DNA of 64,000 bases, taken from Cylindrobasidium torrendii FP15055 ss-10. Taxonomy: Eukaryota > Basidiomycota > Agaricomycetes > Agaricales > Physalacriaceae. The translations under genes and the position numbers were made by a program. The notes under the pieces were generated by a model that searched no databases, had not been told where the DNA came from, and worked only from the letters and a program-made list of their open reading frames with translations. Where the stretch lies: NCBI GenBank assembly GCA_000934385.1, contig KN880493.1:59037-123036 (forward strand), written 5' to 3'. Of this stretch, positions 22,961 to 34,778 are shown piece by piece; position 1 is the stretch's first letter; every line of letters starts with the position of its first letter.

Positions 22961-24380
22961 TGGTTGAAGACTTTTCTGCCGCGAGACGGGATAATCATGA
23001 TGCTCATGATCCCAGAATGGAACTTAGCGATCTGCCTCTCGAGAAGAGCTGGGATACGAGCGGGTGTGTAAGATATAGTACTGAGAAATCCAAAGAAACA
23101 CAGGGAAAGGAACTAACAGAGGAGCAGAAGAGCGCCGGAGTGAAAAGAGGAATGAACAGTTCTAGGTGCAGAAACGCGCACCATGTCGAGAATTCAGGCT
23201 CAGCGAAAAAAATTCCCTAATGTGCACGGTTTGAAGAGCCAGACACCCATGGAAGTGATTCAAGACGAGTAGCAAGAAGAAAAAGAAGACTGAACCGACC
23301 CAAAGACCGCAAAGCTGCTTGGATATGAACAGACGTGATAGTCGGGAACAGACGGTACAAGGCTGTAAGCGGATGATCAGCGTCTGTGAACGGCTGATGC
23401 CGAAATGCCTTTCCGATTGCCGGCTCCGTCGGCAGGCAAAACGTACCTTCGCCCTTGGCAGCCATGTACAAGTACATGATGAGAAGGACCAAGCAGCGCG
23501 TTCATCTGTGTTAGACTCTGGGCGGGCTTGTTCCCATTATTTTACAATTCTCTGACAACCTGCGATACAAGCACGACACTCGTAAAGACCGTACGCGATA
23601 ACTTCTGTCCGACATGACAATCTCATAATGAACGTAAGTCGAGTGGTATTTTGAGGCTCGCAGGAGCGGATACTCCAAATATTACCCTTCCATCTGTACG
23701 ACCCCGCGCGCGCTATCATGCTACCCAGCCATGATTGCAAAGTAGAATCCTTGTAGAATCCCGCGCGCAGACCGTTAGGTGAGAAGCGCTCGCAGTGCTT
23801 ACTCTTAGCCTTTGTAGAAACGATGTCGATGTGGATGAATGCTCAAGCTCAAGCTCAAGCCGAGCCTAAGAGAAGCTCAAGACGATTGACTGCCGCTTGG
23901 TTGTCGACGTGCTCTCTTGGGACTTGGCATACCCACGGTATTCGATTACCGTGGTAAAAGTCTAGCTAGAGCCCAAGTAGCAAAATAAAGTAACTTTGCA
24001 ATGCTGGCAACGAGATAAATCATGAATGCATGAAGATGAGAAGAACTTCGTTGAGGATCACATGTCCGCCTTTATGATTTGTCATTTGATCGCCTCTTCT
24101 CTAGGCGCGACCAAGATGCGGCGGTTTCCACGCGGAATGGTTTGATTGGTTGCCTTCGCCCGCTCTTGGCGTTCTCACCCAAACCACACTCGATACACAT
24201 GGCGGGCCAGGTACCATTCAGACGTCGGCACGGGCGTCATGTGAGTTTAAAACTCGCTTCGTCTTTTCTCATCTGTACCACCATCACCTTGCATCACTTT
24301 CCTTCACTTTCACTTTCACTTTTATTGCAGTGCGTCGCTTGTATGAGCTGTCCTCCTACAAGCACTTAGACACCTTCTAG
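22961..24380. other. Intergenic, repeat edge and ROT1 upstream region
   Basis: At 23021-23050 lies a sequence (ttagcgatctgcctctcgag) that recurs near the ends of the other F-box-like copies. A 91-codon minus-strand frame at 23492-23217 has one hydrophobic segment but no known relative. The last 100 bp before ROT1 are pyrimidine-rich with CTTTCACTTT repeats. Confidence 0.35.
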
Positions 24381-25220
24381 ATGCCAACTGCAGCGCTCCT
24401 CTCGTTGTCTTTGCTGCCGAATGTCTGGGGCCAGTTCACTGGCGACCCAGTCATCCAGTACGACTTGATTCACAACGAGACAACGCTTTACGGGACGTGG
24501 TCAACTGGCTCGGGAGGCGTCCAGACTGGTTCGGTGCGCCCACTTCCTCGTCGCTATCATCAGCGTGCCTCGCTCTAACCTCGGTTCCAAGGGCTTTGCC
24601 AACCCTGCAGAGATGACTTTCACGTATCCCAAGACGACGGGTTGGAGTGTATCCTTGTGCGTTCCCACATCTTCTCCTTCTTTTCATCGAGAATTCCGCG
24701 GCTGATCCAGCGGCTTAGCTCGCAGAATAATGAATACGAATGGGCACAGTACACCTTCTCCCCCAACGCGACTGATCCGACGTGCATTATCGGCTACGTT
24801 ATGTGGCAGCACGGAACATACACGGAGGAGGTCAATGGAACGCTGTCCATGAAGTCCTTCGACGACGGCTACCAGCAAGTCCAGAACGCATGCGGCGCCG
24901 AGACCAACATCGTCGAACCAGCGAACGACAAGCTCACCTTCCCCTGGTGGACGATCCAATTCGACGACGAGAGCAGCGGATACATGTTGAAGCTGCAGAA
25001 GTATGATCTGACGTGGTACCCGCCCTTCAAGCAGGTGTCGGCGACCCCGAACATGCTTCCTGCACGCAAGCTGAGGACGGATACGTTGGGCAGCGATGTC
25101 TCGATTGCGCCGGTGAAGAGGGATGTGTTGGAGAAGAGGAACGGGGCCGAGAGCATTGGTGCTGGTTCATGGCTTGTCTCTTCTTTCCTTGCTTCCCTCC
25201 TCGTTACCGTCTTCGCCTGA
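24381..25220 (+). CDS. ROT1: ROT1-like ER chaperone
   Basis: ER membrane-bound chaperone that in yeast is essential and supports cell-wall beta-1,6-glucan synthesis and protein folding. Three exons (24381-24533, 24592-24656, 24719-25220) give 239 residues; yeast Rot1 has 256. A signal peptide is followed by the Rot1 pattern: YGTWSTGSGGVQTGSGFANP, then FTYPKTTGWSVSFSQNNEYE, then CIIGYVMWQHGTY and NGTLSMKSF. YMLKLQKYDLTWYPPFKQV near residue 170 and NMLPARKL near 190 follow. Several Asn-X-Ser/Thr sites fit a lumenal domain. The C-terminal hydrophobic stretch WLVSSFLASLLVTVFA would be the membrane anchor. Intron 1 has a CTCTAAC branch point. It sits between two repeat-rich blocks yet shows no damage. 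Confidence 0.88.
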
Positions 25221-25612
25221 TGTCCCAGCACTGGGACTGTATACCAGACATATCAAAATTCATTTTTTGGGTCGAGAAGCGTGCAGGAATTGGTTCTCCA
25301 GCTCGGCGTTCAGGCCCAGGACAGGCATTCCAGACTTGGCCCCACCCTTTTTAAACGAATGCTTAGCACTGGGCATCAAACGGAAGCCAACTTGATATGT
25401 GTGGGTAATAGGAAGCTATGAAAAAATCGAATCAAAACCGAGAGGCGAGCAGTTGTAGTCTATCATGAGTGTCTTGGTTTCGGTGAAGCTGTTGGTGATA
25501 CCATAATTGACACCAAAATGTCGATTTCTTAGAGTGGATTGGCCCGTAAGAAACAAAAACTGGACTTGGTCCGTTCAACTTCGCGAGATTTGGAAGAGAT
25601 AGAGGCATGTAT
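25221..25612. other. Intergenic, ROT1 3' side
   Basis: ROT1 terminator region and the left flank of a decayed repeat block. No gene was recognised. Confidence 0.3.
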
Positions 25613-25627
25613 TGCCGGTAGGCAAAC
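25613..25627 (+). repeat. 15-bp recurrent motif, site 1
   Basis: tgccggtaggcaaac, followed by cctacgatcacatg and then ttctcacc. It stands at the head of decayed block 1. The same motif heads decayed block 2 and occurs at four further sites. Confidence 0.7.
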
Positions 25628-28010
25628 CCTACGATCACATGCTGGCGCTTGCCTTCTCACCATGACCGACCGGCGACTTGCGCCTTATCCCTGCCCTACC
25701 ACCCTTTGAATCGCGTCGGACGACCTCAAATACGCATTCATCGGCAATGGCCCGCTGGAACGATCTTGTGCAGTTTTTAGACGCCCTTGGCTGCGAACCC
25801 CAGGACGTCGAACACACTGCGAAACGCGAAGGATGACCGGAGTTGGGTCTATGAACGTATTCTTGGGATGATATAGGTGCGTGCAATGGTGGTTGTCGCG
25901 CCGTTATGTGTGTTGACTTGTCCTTGGAAGTCCAGCGCATCTCCATGCCAGTCCGGCGTCTCTGCGGATGGAAGAATGAGGATATGCCCGCGTCGTTTTC
26001 ATCGAACCGCGGACTTTTTCTCGACATTTCACGCCATCCTGTCAAGGTCATTACGCGCTGGCTGCATTTTCTACCCAAATCCATATCTCAAACTCCTACA
26101 CTACCTCACCGGCACCCTTGATTCCATCAGCATATATACGCGTACCCTCGCCCACAGGTGCGCCTGGCCCATACCTCTTTCTGCGGCGCTTGCTCATAGT
26201 GAACTAGTCCTCGCATTTGGCGCTCGCCTTAGTCCACTACCCGTTCCTGTCTGGATCTATTGTGCGTCCATTACAACTGGCCCATGATGCGCTCTGACAG
26301 ACCACCAGAGTACAGCACATCCAACACCAGAGTGTCATTCGCGGCAAGCATAGTGCTTCGACCATTGCCCGTTGCGAGCCAGTCGGCAGTCGACTCTGCG
26401 ATCATCGAGCGGACAAGGATGGATTGCTACCTCCTTGGGAAAGGCACACTAGGATGGATTGCTACTTCCTTGGGCAAGGCACACTGCAAGTTGGGTCGAT
26501 GGTGTTATTCGCGGACTAGCTCAGCAATGGGAGCTACCCGCTCGACTAGACTCGGGGTGATATCCCCGGCTACAACGAACGCAGTAGGGACAAGAGGATG
26601 AAGGCGCGCACATCCATTGGAATTTCATTGACCGATGGGGTCCACCTCGCGAATGCTACGTTCAAGGGCATCTCCGCCACTATCGTATCCTACGCGCCGG
26701 TGGTGGATACTGGGCGGCGGTCTATTAGATGCACAGTCTCTGAATGGTGGTACCCATGTCGCGCGAGTGCTGGACCAGGGACTGGGAAGTGGACAAGGAC
26801 GCGGCGAACGGGGTGGAGCTTCCTTGAGGGTCGATATGTCGATGGGAGGTCTGCGTGACGCCCGTCTAGGCTCAGCATTTGCTCTACCATTTAGGTACGT
26901 GTACTATGCATGACCCATCCATTGTTCTGACAGTAAGCAGAATACAAAACTCCAGCAAGTGTCGAAGCACCCACGTGCAGTGGATGGAACCTCGGGATAT
27001 TGATACGTGAATGTTCAACTCGGCTGTTCAACGACGTTCAGCGCTGGGGCTGCGGCGCCGAGCCCTCGACTTCCTCCCGGTCCTTGGACCCAGGACATGG
27101 GATCTTGTTCGCGCCCGTGGACGGTGACAGTGTGCTTTGATGCACGGACGATACGACAAAGGCGCTTCGTCTGCTGCTCGAATCAAGAGGTTGGTTCGTC
27201 GAGGGAGCTCTTCGTCGTCTATCCCACCCTGCACGTCGATGGTGATGCCAGGAGATGCTGATGAATTTGCTGGGGATTTGGTCAACAACATTACGGCTGA
27301 GTACTGCATGTCGCGAGCACTGGGATGGGCGTCAGTCATGGGGAACGCACAAGGCGAACAAGTGTACGGGTCGGCGTCTATCCGCCGGGATGAATGGGCA
27401 TGGAAGGGAAAGAGGGGCGGCGTTTGTGACCCAATCAAGTACGTTCCTTTTGTATGAGGCCTTCATTGTTCTGCCTGCGCGCAGACTACGAGACATGTGC
27501 AGATATCCGAGCGCGTAGGTGGTGGTGTTGGGATACGCAAAACCCAAGTCAGCTTTGGGACGTAACATTCACGCGTTGGCATCAAGCCTGTTGTGTCAGC
27601 ACAACTCGAGGATGGCCACGTTCTAGTCGACTACATTCACACGAAGACTTCCACCTTGATAGGGCTGAGTTCTCGTTCGCAGCGGACTTGTGCAGGTTGT
27701 ACATCTTTGTCTGGCATCTTCGACCTCCGTGCTAGCGGTAACCAGTGAGACCAACCTGCTGAAGAGGGAGGAGAAGGATGTTTGACACGAAAATGCAGGC
27801 GGACATGAATCTGGGTTGGTGGAACTTCTAGTCGCTTTGTAGAGGAGAGATTCAGTGAGGTTGGAGGTTTCGAGAGATACGACGCCTGCTTACATTCGTC
27901 GAAGACTACCTGTATTTTCAGTGAAGTTGGGTAGCACATGCGGTCATGGCCTAGCATACGTACATATGTCAAGTCTTCTTTACAAGTATTAGTAATTTCG
28001 TAGGTCACAG
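25628..28010 (+). pseudogene. Decayed multi-exon block 1
   Basis: Paralogous to 32380-34600 and, for 27590-28010, to 38790-39230. Best-matching parts are 25880-26010 with 32655-32765, 26285-26350 with 33075-33155, and 26450-26620 with 33210-33380. A further pair is 26880-27110 with 33575-33780. Intron-like pieces survive, for example 26894-26939 (gtacgtgta..ttctgacag..gcag). An encoded RRALDFLPVLGPRTWDLVRA (about 27058-27118) matches RALDYLPVIGHRTWDLIR of block 2, and KALRLLLESRGWFVEGAL follows in another frame. Stops and frameshifts prevent one continuous protein. I read it as a dead copy of an unknown gene; the family is not recognised. Confidence 0.5.
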
Positions 28011-28239
28011 TAATTTCCTCTTAGCATCAGTTTCTGGTCTAGCCCATGATTCCACTGAGTCGCCTCGAGCCTCGAATTGTCTGGGTAAAATCCGAGAGTC
28101 TTTCCGCAGAGTCCAGCGAGGCGAACGCATCGCGGTGAGAACGCCGAAAGGTTTCCGTGTACATATCATATTCTGAGAGACCTGAGCGCTGAGCAGTTAT
28201 CACGGCGGAATACATAACAAAAGCTCGGCGACATAATTT

Positions 28240-30100
28240 TAACAAAGAGTGCCATTCGTCAAACAAAGGATAGAAGTTATGGAAGCAGTTCGGAGCTTTC
28301 CGAGATATGTTGAATTTTTCCAATGACGGTACATGCCGTACGGCGAACCAAGATTTCTTTCTTGATCATGTGCAGGTCACGAGTGTATTTGCAGATGTTT
28401 GGGAGCCGATTCGGGGCTATAAGGCGCGAGCTGGTTGTCGATCGTCCGTCAACCAGCTCTTGTTCTCAAACCACCACAATCGCTATAATGTCGACCCCCG
28501 GGGACTCGATCAAGCGTACTTCTAGCGTATCTAATGCAGAAAGCATTCCCGCCATCAAGAGGCAACGTATTCTGCCCCCGACTGAGGCAGTCAACTTGGT
28601 GGATATACCTCCTGAACTTCTCTTGCTAATCCTAGGTTATGTTTACGACTCGATGAATCCTTGGGATTTCATCGAATCTTCGGTCTTTGGTTCGATTATT
28701 ACTGCCAAAACTCTGCGCGACGTCGACTGGGAGGTCCGTTGGCGGCGGATTGTGACCTATGGTTGTTTCTGCAGGATGTTGCCGATGTCCGCCCCTTCTT
28801 GGGACATAATTCTTAGACATATGAAGCAAGTTGTCACCACCCTGAAGAATAACGGCCGCGTGCGGGACTTTGTCCCGTGAGTACACAAGTGGCTACTCTT
28901 GTGAACAATGTTGACCCTCAGCTTGATTAGGTGCCACTTCATATTGTTTATCCCTGAAATTCCGGATTCGGAGTACTTTGCTTTGCAACAGGGTAGCTTT
29001 GTTGGCGACCTGTTGAAAGACACCATTGATATCCTTGCCATGATGACCCAGCTCACCTCTTTCAGTTTGATTGCAAAGGATGGCAAAGTTCAACAAATAA
29101 TTCCTCAAGAATTTCGCCATAAGTTGTTTCCTGGGATTAATGATCTGTTCCTTGCTTTGAAAGTATACACTCATACACCGCAACTCGCAGATCTCCTTCA
29201 GAGCTTTCCACGGCTCAAGCAATTAAGCACTGGCTCATGCGACATCCCCTGGGAACTCAATGAAAACATCTTCGCAGCAATTGTAGATCATTGTCCGGAG
29301 CTAGAGTATCTCAAAGGTTTAGGTTCCGACGCAATCGACGAAAGTGACAGTCAGTGCTCATTTTCCTGACCAGCATTGATTCGAATAGCTGATATTTACT
29401 TGTTAGCATTTGTTGTTTCATTCAAGAGCAGCAACCGGTCCCACACCTCCCTCCGGTATCTCGCCGTGGCATACCAATTTCACGTGTCCTGGGACGAGGC
29501 TGACAGTATTCAACTCAAGTTCGGACACCTCGAGATCTTTCCGTCGTTGCTTGAACTCCACGTCCAAGTCACCATGGAAGAACGCGACACGCAGACGGGA
29601 TGGAGAGATACGGCGGCAATCAAGGAATTCAGGGAGAACGCAACCACATTCTTGACGTCGCAGCTGGAGCGCAAGAAGGCAATGAATCGTATAGAGGGAA
29701 AGGGTGAGACCGAGCTAGTTGCATCGCTGAATATCACGAACAAGGAGGATCCTGGGGTGTTTATTGAGGAGAAAATGTGTCTGTAGGCGCTGGGATCACA
29801 GATCTCTGGTGAAGGAAAGTTGTTTGAGGGTGCGAATGCGTCGAAAATAGGCAAAATGCCTTGGATCTGGATGTGCTATTATCGAACACTGATTGGTTAT
29901 TGTGCTACATACCTGTCGTCACTTACTCGAGTGTGCTTAGTACGCGGTTTGTTTTAATTTGTCTGTCTGTTTGCGCAATGTATCACCGCCCAATGGGCTC
30001 TCTGGCTATGTCCCTTTGTGCAAACATGTTGAACACATAGAATGTGATTCACTGCCAGGTTCAACGCTTGTGAGCCGCAAGTCGGGACAATAATGACATT
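28240..30100 (+). repeat. Duplicated segment, copy 2 (carries F-box-like gene 2)
   Basis: Homologous to 21040-22960 and 39730-41760 at DNA level. The upstream ccattcgtcaaacaaaggat (about 28252-28271), the leader gcgagctggttgtcgatcgt (28427-28446), the tail ggatcacagatctctggtga (about 29792-29811) and the terminal gggacaataatgacattta (30083-30101) are shared. A 3' edge sequence, tagcgatctgcccttcggg, follows at 30117-30135. Confidence 0.75.
28488..29786 (+). CDS. F-box-like protein, paralogue 2
   Basis: 395 residues from three exons: 28488-28876, 28931-29349 and 29407-29786. The start MSTPGDSIKRTSSVSNAES is followed by KRQRILPPTEAVNL, a basic nuclear-signal-like stretch, and then IPPELLLLILGYVYDSMNPW, the F-box-like helix. 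VDWEVRWRRIVTYGCFC follows. Exon 2 holds LLQSFPRLKQLSTGSCDIP and DHCPELEYLKGLGSDAI, repeats of leucine-rich character. The C-terminal third has EIFPSLLELHVQV and ends with a charged helix (SQLERKKAMNRIEGKGETEL). Same intron positions and phases as the other two copies. Likely role, by family analogy only, is a ubiquitin-ligase adaptor. Confidence 0.72.
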
Positions 30101-30110
30101 TAGGGCAGAA

Positions 30111-30370
30111 TCAAACTAGCGATCTGCCCTTCGGGAAGAGCCCCCCGGGGTCATTCGAGCAGACTGGAGGACACAGACGTTCAGCACGGCTGGTTCTGGG
30201 ACCAAACACTACGGTAGTAACCCGGGTCAACCATCGCTTCAGCGCGCTGAGCGCCTTCGATGTTAAATCACTAACAACCCACGTGTTGAGCCAGATGCGA
30301 TGACGGAGTTGTAGCTTTCGCAAGGGAGATGCGGGCTTCGACGTGCTCAGCTGGGACAGACACTCCATAT
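30111..30370. repeat. Repeat element also present at 38530-38760
   Basis: About 230 bp aligns in the same orientation with 38530-38760, for example gggtcaaccatcgcttcagc with gggtcaaccatcgcttcaac, and gagccagatgcgatg in both. On the minus strand both copies read ALSALKRWLTR or ALGALKRWLTQ, then LCPPVCSN or LCPPVRSN, so the source may have been coding. Each copy lies next to an F-box-like segment, but on opposite sides. Confidence 0.6.
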
Positions 30371-30817
30371 TATATAGATTGTGCGTTACTTAATATGGCG
30401 ATGAACTTCCAGGTACGGAGGTGGCCATCTTTGAAGTTCGAAACTTCGAAACTTCGAAATTCGAATTACCAATAAAGGCAATTTGAAAATTTCCAAAACC
30501 GGTAATTTCCGCTCGAGGTTCAAGTTGTTACTTAGACAGCGCGACACGCCTATTCCGTCTGCAACGACTGTAGCGAGTTTTCGACACGGTACTGATGTTG
30601 CGGGAGTTGAATAAAATGCCTCGTCCGAGCCTCAAGGGTTACCGGTCGATGGCGATGAACTCGCGTAGTTTGAACAGAACGCAAAAATGGACTATGGCAC
30701 TCAGGTTCATTAGTGCATATGTATATGGCCTTTTCCTGGCTTTTTCATGTATGGCCATGGACTCCTTCAGGACTTCTTGGACGATTATTAGAGCTCATCC
30801 AGATTCCACATGCAAGC
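30371..30817. other. Non-coding spacer with TTCGAA cluster
   Basis: 30431-30467 has five overlapping TTCGAA-type palindromes. No gene was recognised. Confidence 0.4.
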
Positions 30818-30832
30818 TGCCGGTAGGCAAAC
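30818..30832 (+). repeat. 15-bp recurrent motif, site 2
   Basis: tgccggtaggcaaac followed by acgatcgt and later ctcaccaccactggcgc. The same extended context is found on the minus strand at site 4 (49599-49613). A 218-codon open frame runs through it but looks accidental. Confidence 0.65.
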
Positions 30833-31251
30833 ACGATCGTCCGGCTTTTCTTCTCACCACCACTGGCGCACTCAACTTTCCGTCGACAGTCTCTTATGCT
30901 GGTACACCAGGCCTGGGATATCGTGAATTGGACCAATCCGCCGCGGACACGAAAGGAATCAACAAAATGCGAGTCCCAGAGGTAGCGCGCGATGTGGGCG
31001 AAGGAATTTGGATGCAGAGAAAATTCGCGGCATTTTGGTATGTGGAAACGCTTACATGCTATCCAGAGCTTGTATTGATCCTGAATTCTATAGTTATGTA
31101 CCCCGCGGCCGTCCTAACATCGCACGTTGTGCTTAGTGTTGGCCCGAACCTCCAATGTCCGTCGAAGGCCCCGCCTGACACCCATATCCCGGAAAACGGC
31201 CGCTTGTTCTTGCCTAGGCTTCAAGGCCCTTTTTACTTCGCGGCCGGATAG

Positions 31252-32364
31252 ATGGTACCCCTGCGGGTACGAGACACCTTTTCCCATAGTCGCGCATATG
31301 CTTGACTTGATCATGGTGCACTGGCTCACCCTCACTTAGGATTATCTGATTCTTTGCGTCCACAAATACCCCCGTCTCTTCTTGAATTCTCTCATCCTCA
31401 GACTGTCTCGAAAGTCGAACTAGCACAGAAGTCGAAGTGGAGACAATAGACAATCCTTCGATGTCATAAATCTCAAGATGCTACCGTGTACGCCCATTCA
31501 CTCATTTTACGCTGGCTCCCCGACTTGATTGGACGTTCTATCTGGTAGTCGTCGTTCAGTGTGGCCGCCGCTTCGAATTCACATACAGGGGTCGATTTCG
31601 AGCAGTTGGGGTCGATGTCGATGATCATTCCGCGGACGCTACCGTGCCCGGTTTTGCGTGCACCGTACACGAAGAGTATACGCGAGCAGAAGAGGAAAGG
31701 GGACGTCCCTATATGCGGGTTGAGGCTGGCTTTCCGAGGTCAATGCCTACGCCCAAGTTACTTCGACTCGAGCGCCTTTTCACAGTCCATCAACAAGGAA
31801 AGCAGCTTCGCGCTCAATCGTGAGCACCCCGGCTAGTGCCATGATATGTTGTGTAGCGGAGAAGAGGGGCGCGGTTGAGGTGAGTAGGCGTGCCACTATT
31901 TCCTTTCCCCGTGTATCCTTCCTTCCTCATCCATGCGTTCCTCGTTACCAACTTTTCTTACCACAATAATTACTGAGAATGTACACTGTACTTATTGGAA
32001 TATATCTTCGAGCTACTACATGTTCACTCGGCGTGAGAGGGTCCACTGGACCACTGTGATGTCCAGGGGATCTGGTCCTCTGCATTCAGTCTGACCCGTA
32101 CTTGACGTAGATGCTTAACTGCGACAAAGGACACATTCCAGAGATCTGCGAGATGACTAGGTCGTAACCGACAGAGAACGAACACTCGATAAATCGATTT
32201 GAGGACGCCTATATGCAAACGCTCTGGGTCCATTCACTTCGAGAGCTCCCCAATTATCCCATGTCTAATCTATCGCTGAACGTGGTCAAAGCTGTCAGCT
32301 GGACAGGCCAATAAGAAATAGAATTAGCGGGCTACTTAGTTCGCGGGCAAGGAAGTAGTCGAAT
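31252..32364. other. Spacer, no gene recognised
   Basis: Open frames of 60-90 codons on both strands lack splice support and known domains. No repeats were matched inside the window, except the motif at its right edge. Confidence 0.3.
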
Positions 32365-32379
32365 TGCCGATAGGCAAAC
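32365..32379 (+). repeat. 15-bp recurrent motif, site 3
   Basis: tgccgataggcaaac, one mismatch to the other sites, followed by cccacgatcgtgttctgcgc. It heads decayed block 2, just as site 1 heads block 1. Confidence 0.65.
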
Positions 32380-34600
32380 CCCACGATCGTGTTCTGCGCT
32401 TGCCTTCCCACTACCACCACAACCTCTTGCACACGCTCTGTCTTCCTCGTGCCGCCACCAGAGACGCGCCCAAAATAATTGAAATTCCCGACTTCTCTGA
32501 ATCACTCGCTGGAATAACCTCGTCCTCTGTCCCAACTATCAGGCCAGCTCAGATTTGAGTCGCGTGCATAGCGAATCTTGGGAAGCGATATGTGCGTCTG
32601 TACATGGTACTTGCGGTGTTATACGCGCTCATCTGCTCTTCTAGCGTGTCCCGCCAACTGGTTGTCGCGCCGTTATGCGTGCTATCCTTCCCTCGGAAAT
32701 CCAGCGCACCAGACTATGTATGCCAGTCCGGCGTCTCTTCGCACGGAAGAATGAGAACATGCGCGCGTCTTTCCCATCGAGCTGCGGACTCTTTCCCGAC
32801 CTTTCTCCCCATCCTGGCAAGGTCAGTTCGCGCTGGCCGGCCCAAATCCGTATCTCAACCTTGCACAGATCTGAGATATTGGCCATACTACCTCAACCTC
32901 GTTTCTATCGCATTACATGGATACGCGTACCCCCGTAGACAGGTGCGCCTGTCCTACTCTTCGTTCTGTGGCGCGTGCTCATGAGGAACTAGTCTCTGCA
33001 TTTGGCGCTCGTCTATTTCCCTGCCCTTCCCTATTTTGCTATGCGTTCTTGTCTGTTGTACGTCCATTACACCCCGCTTATGATGCGCTCTAACAGACCA
33101 CCAGAGTGCAGCAAATCCAACCTCGGAGCGCCATTCGCGGCAAGCATAATGCTTTCGACTATCGCAAGCCGCCTAGCACTGGAGCGGACTCTGATAACCG
33201 AGCAGACCAGGATGGATTGCTACTTCCTTGGGCAAGGCACACTGCAAGTTGGGTCGATGGTGTTATTCGCGGACTAGCTCAGCGATGGGAGCTACCCGCT
33301 CGACTAGACTCGGGGTGATATGTGCGGCTACAACGAACGCAGTACGGACAAGAGGATGACGGCGCACATGCGGATTGGAATCCGCCGGAGTTCAGCTCGT
33401 GGATGCTATGCTCAAGAGTCCGTCCGCTGCTATCATATGCGCAAGTGCTAGACCAGAGACTTAGAGGTGGAAGAGCACACGGCAGACGGGTTGGGAACTC
33501 CTTGCGGGTCGATGCATTGACGGAGATCTACATGACGGAAGAACGAGGCCATCTCGGTGCTGGTTATCTCAGTGCAGTATGTTTGCTTTGCATGGTCCAT
33601 CTATCGTTCTGACTGTACGCAGACTACAAGACTCCAGCAACTGTAAAAGTTCTAGCGCGTGGATGGAACAGTGGTATGCATATAAGAACGCTCGGCTGTT
33701 CAACGCTGGGGCTGCGTCGCCGCCGAGCCCTCGACTACCTTCCGGTGATTGGGCACAGGACGTGGGATCTTATTCGTGTCAGTAACAGTGCGCCTTGATA
33801 CAAGGACAAGACGGCAGAGGCGCGCTTGTTGCTTGGTGTTCGATTCAATCAGGGAGAGAGGTTCATCAAGGGTTCCCTCCATGAGCTCTTCGTCGCCTGT
33901 CCCATCTTGCTCCTCGATGGTGAGTCCGACATTTGGTGGACGGGAGCACGGCCGAGCTCGTGGCTGTCGCGAGCACTATGGATGGGGTCGGGACATGGGC
34001 AAGAGGCGGGGTTGCGGACAAGCAGATGGTTTGGTGTCGCTCTGCCGGGGCTAATGTCTGTTGTCTAAACCAAGTATCTCTCTTCTGCATGACATTTGTG
34101 TTGTTCTGACAATGCGCAGATCATAAACCACAGGCATCGTATATGGTGCAGTGGGGCGGAAATGTGAATGCTGGATGTGGCTCCACTATACCGCGCTGTG
34201 TCTAAATCGCCAACGCGTAGGTGTCAGACTAGGGACGATGGTAGCACGCTCTTCGACTACGTCTCGGATCCTGAGCGCATGTCCTGGACCACCTGATGAC
34301 AGCGCTGGGGGTACACAGAAGACGACGGAGGCGCGCATGCCACTAAGGAGTTGTGGGTCGAGGAGTCAGTGTCGGACAAGGAACTATAGGATGAGCAAAT
34401 GGGGGAAGACGAGGCCGTTCGGGCGCGGCGCAAGTAGAGGCAAAGTACGTCTCTTGCGCATGCGTCGTGTGTTGTTCTGACCGTACTCAGACATTATTTA
34501 CTGTGTACTGCGGTATGCCAGTGGTCCGTCGACCTGCACGCGACTGGGCCAGTCAGCGCTAGGTCCGCGTTCTCGACGAGTGTGTATGCAAACATCTCAC
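32380..34600 (+). pseudogene. Decayed multi-exon block 2
   Basis: Paralogue of 25628-27500. The best stretch is 33210-33380, where more than 130 bp is nearly identical to 26450-26620. Intron-like pieces repeat through the block. Each starts gtacgt or similar and ends ttctgac..cgcag, with ends near 33622, 34122 and 34491, as though one exon unit had been multiplied. Coding traces include MDCYFLGQGTLQVGSMVLF, RALDYLPVIGHRTWDLIR, and LLLGVRFNQGERFIKGSL with LHELFVACPILLLDGE. An in-frame stop separates the second and third. No intact reading frame could be built, and the family is not recognised. Confidence 0.5.
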
Positions 34601-34778
34601 GGGTCGCCAATGGATGGGTATGGATAAACAAGTATCGCGTTTGATTCTCGGTCATGCATTCGACGTACATATATCAATCCCTTTGCAAACACAATACATA
34701 GGCATCCATAACCGCAATACGCCAGTTTTCTCTTCGCCTCTCATGCACTGTCCAAGCTATGTCCTTCGACCAAATTCC

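Noticed and set aside
22639..23007. Minus-strand frames over the 3' end of F-box-like gene 1
   Set aside because: They mirror the conserved plus-strand gene and its tail, and the reading frame is not conserved in the other two copies.
23217..23492. 91-codon minus-strand frame with a hydrophobic segment
   Set aside because: No relative, no splice partner and no conservation in the other duplicated segments.
30595..31251. 218-codon plus-strand frame
   Set aside because: Runs through the recurrent motif, has odd composition and no domain. Probably a chance frame in repeat-derived DNA.
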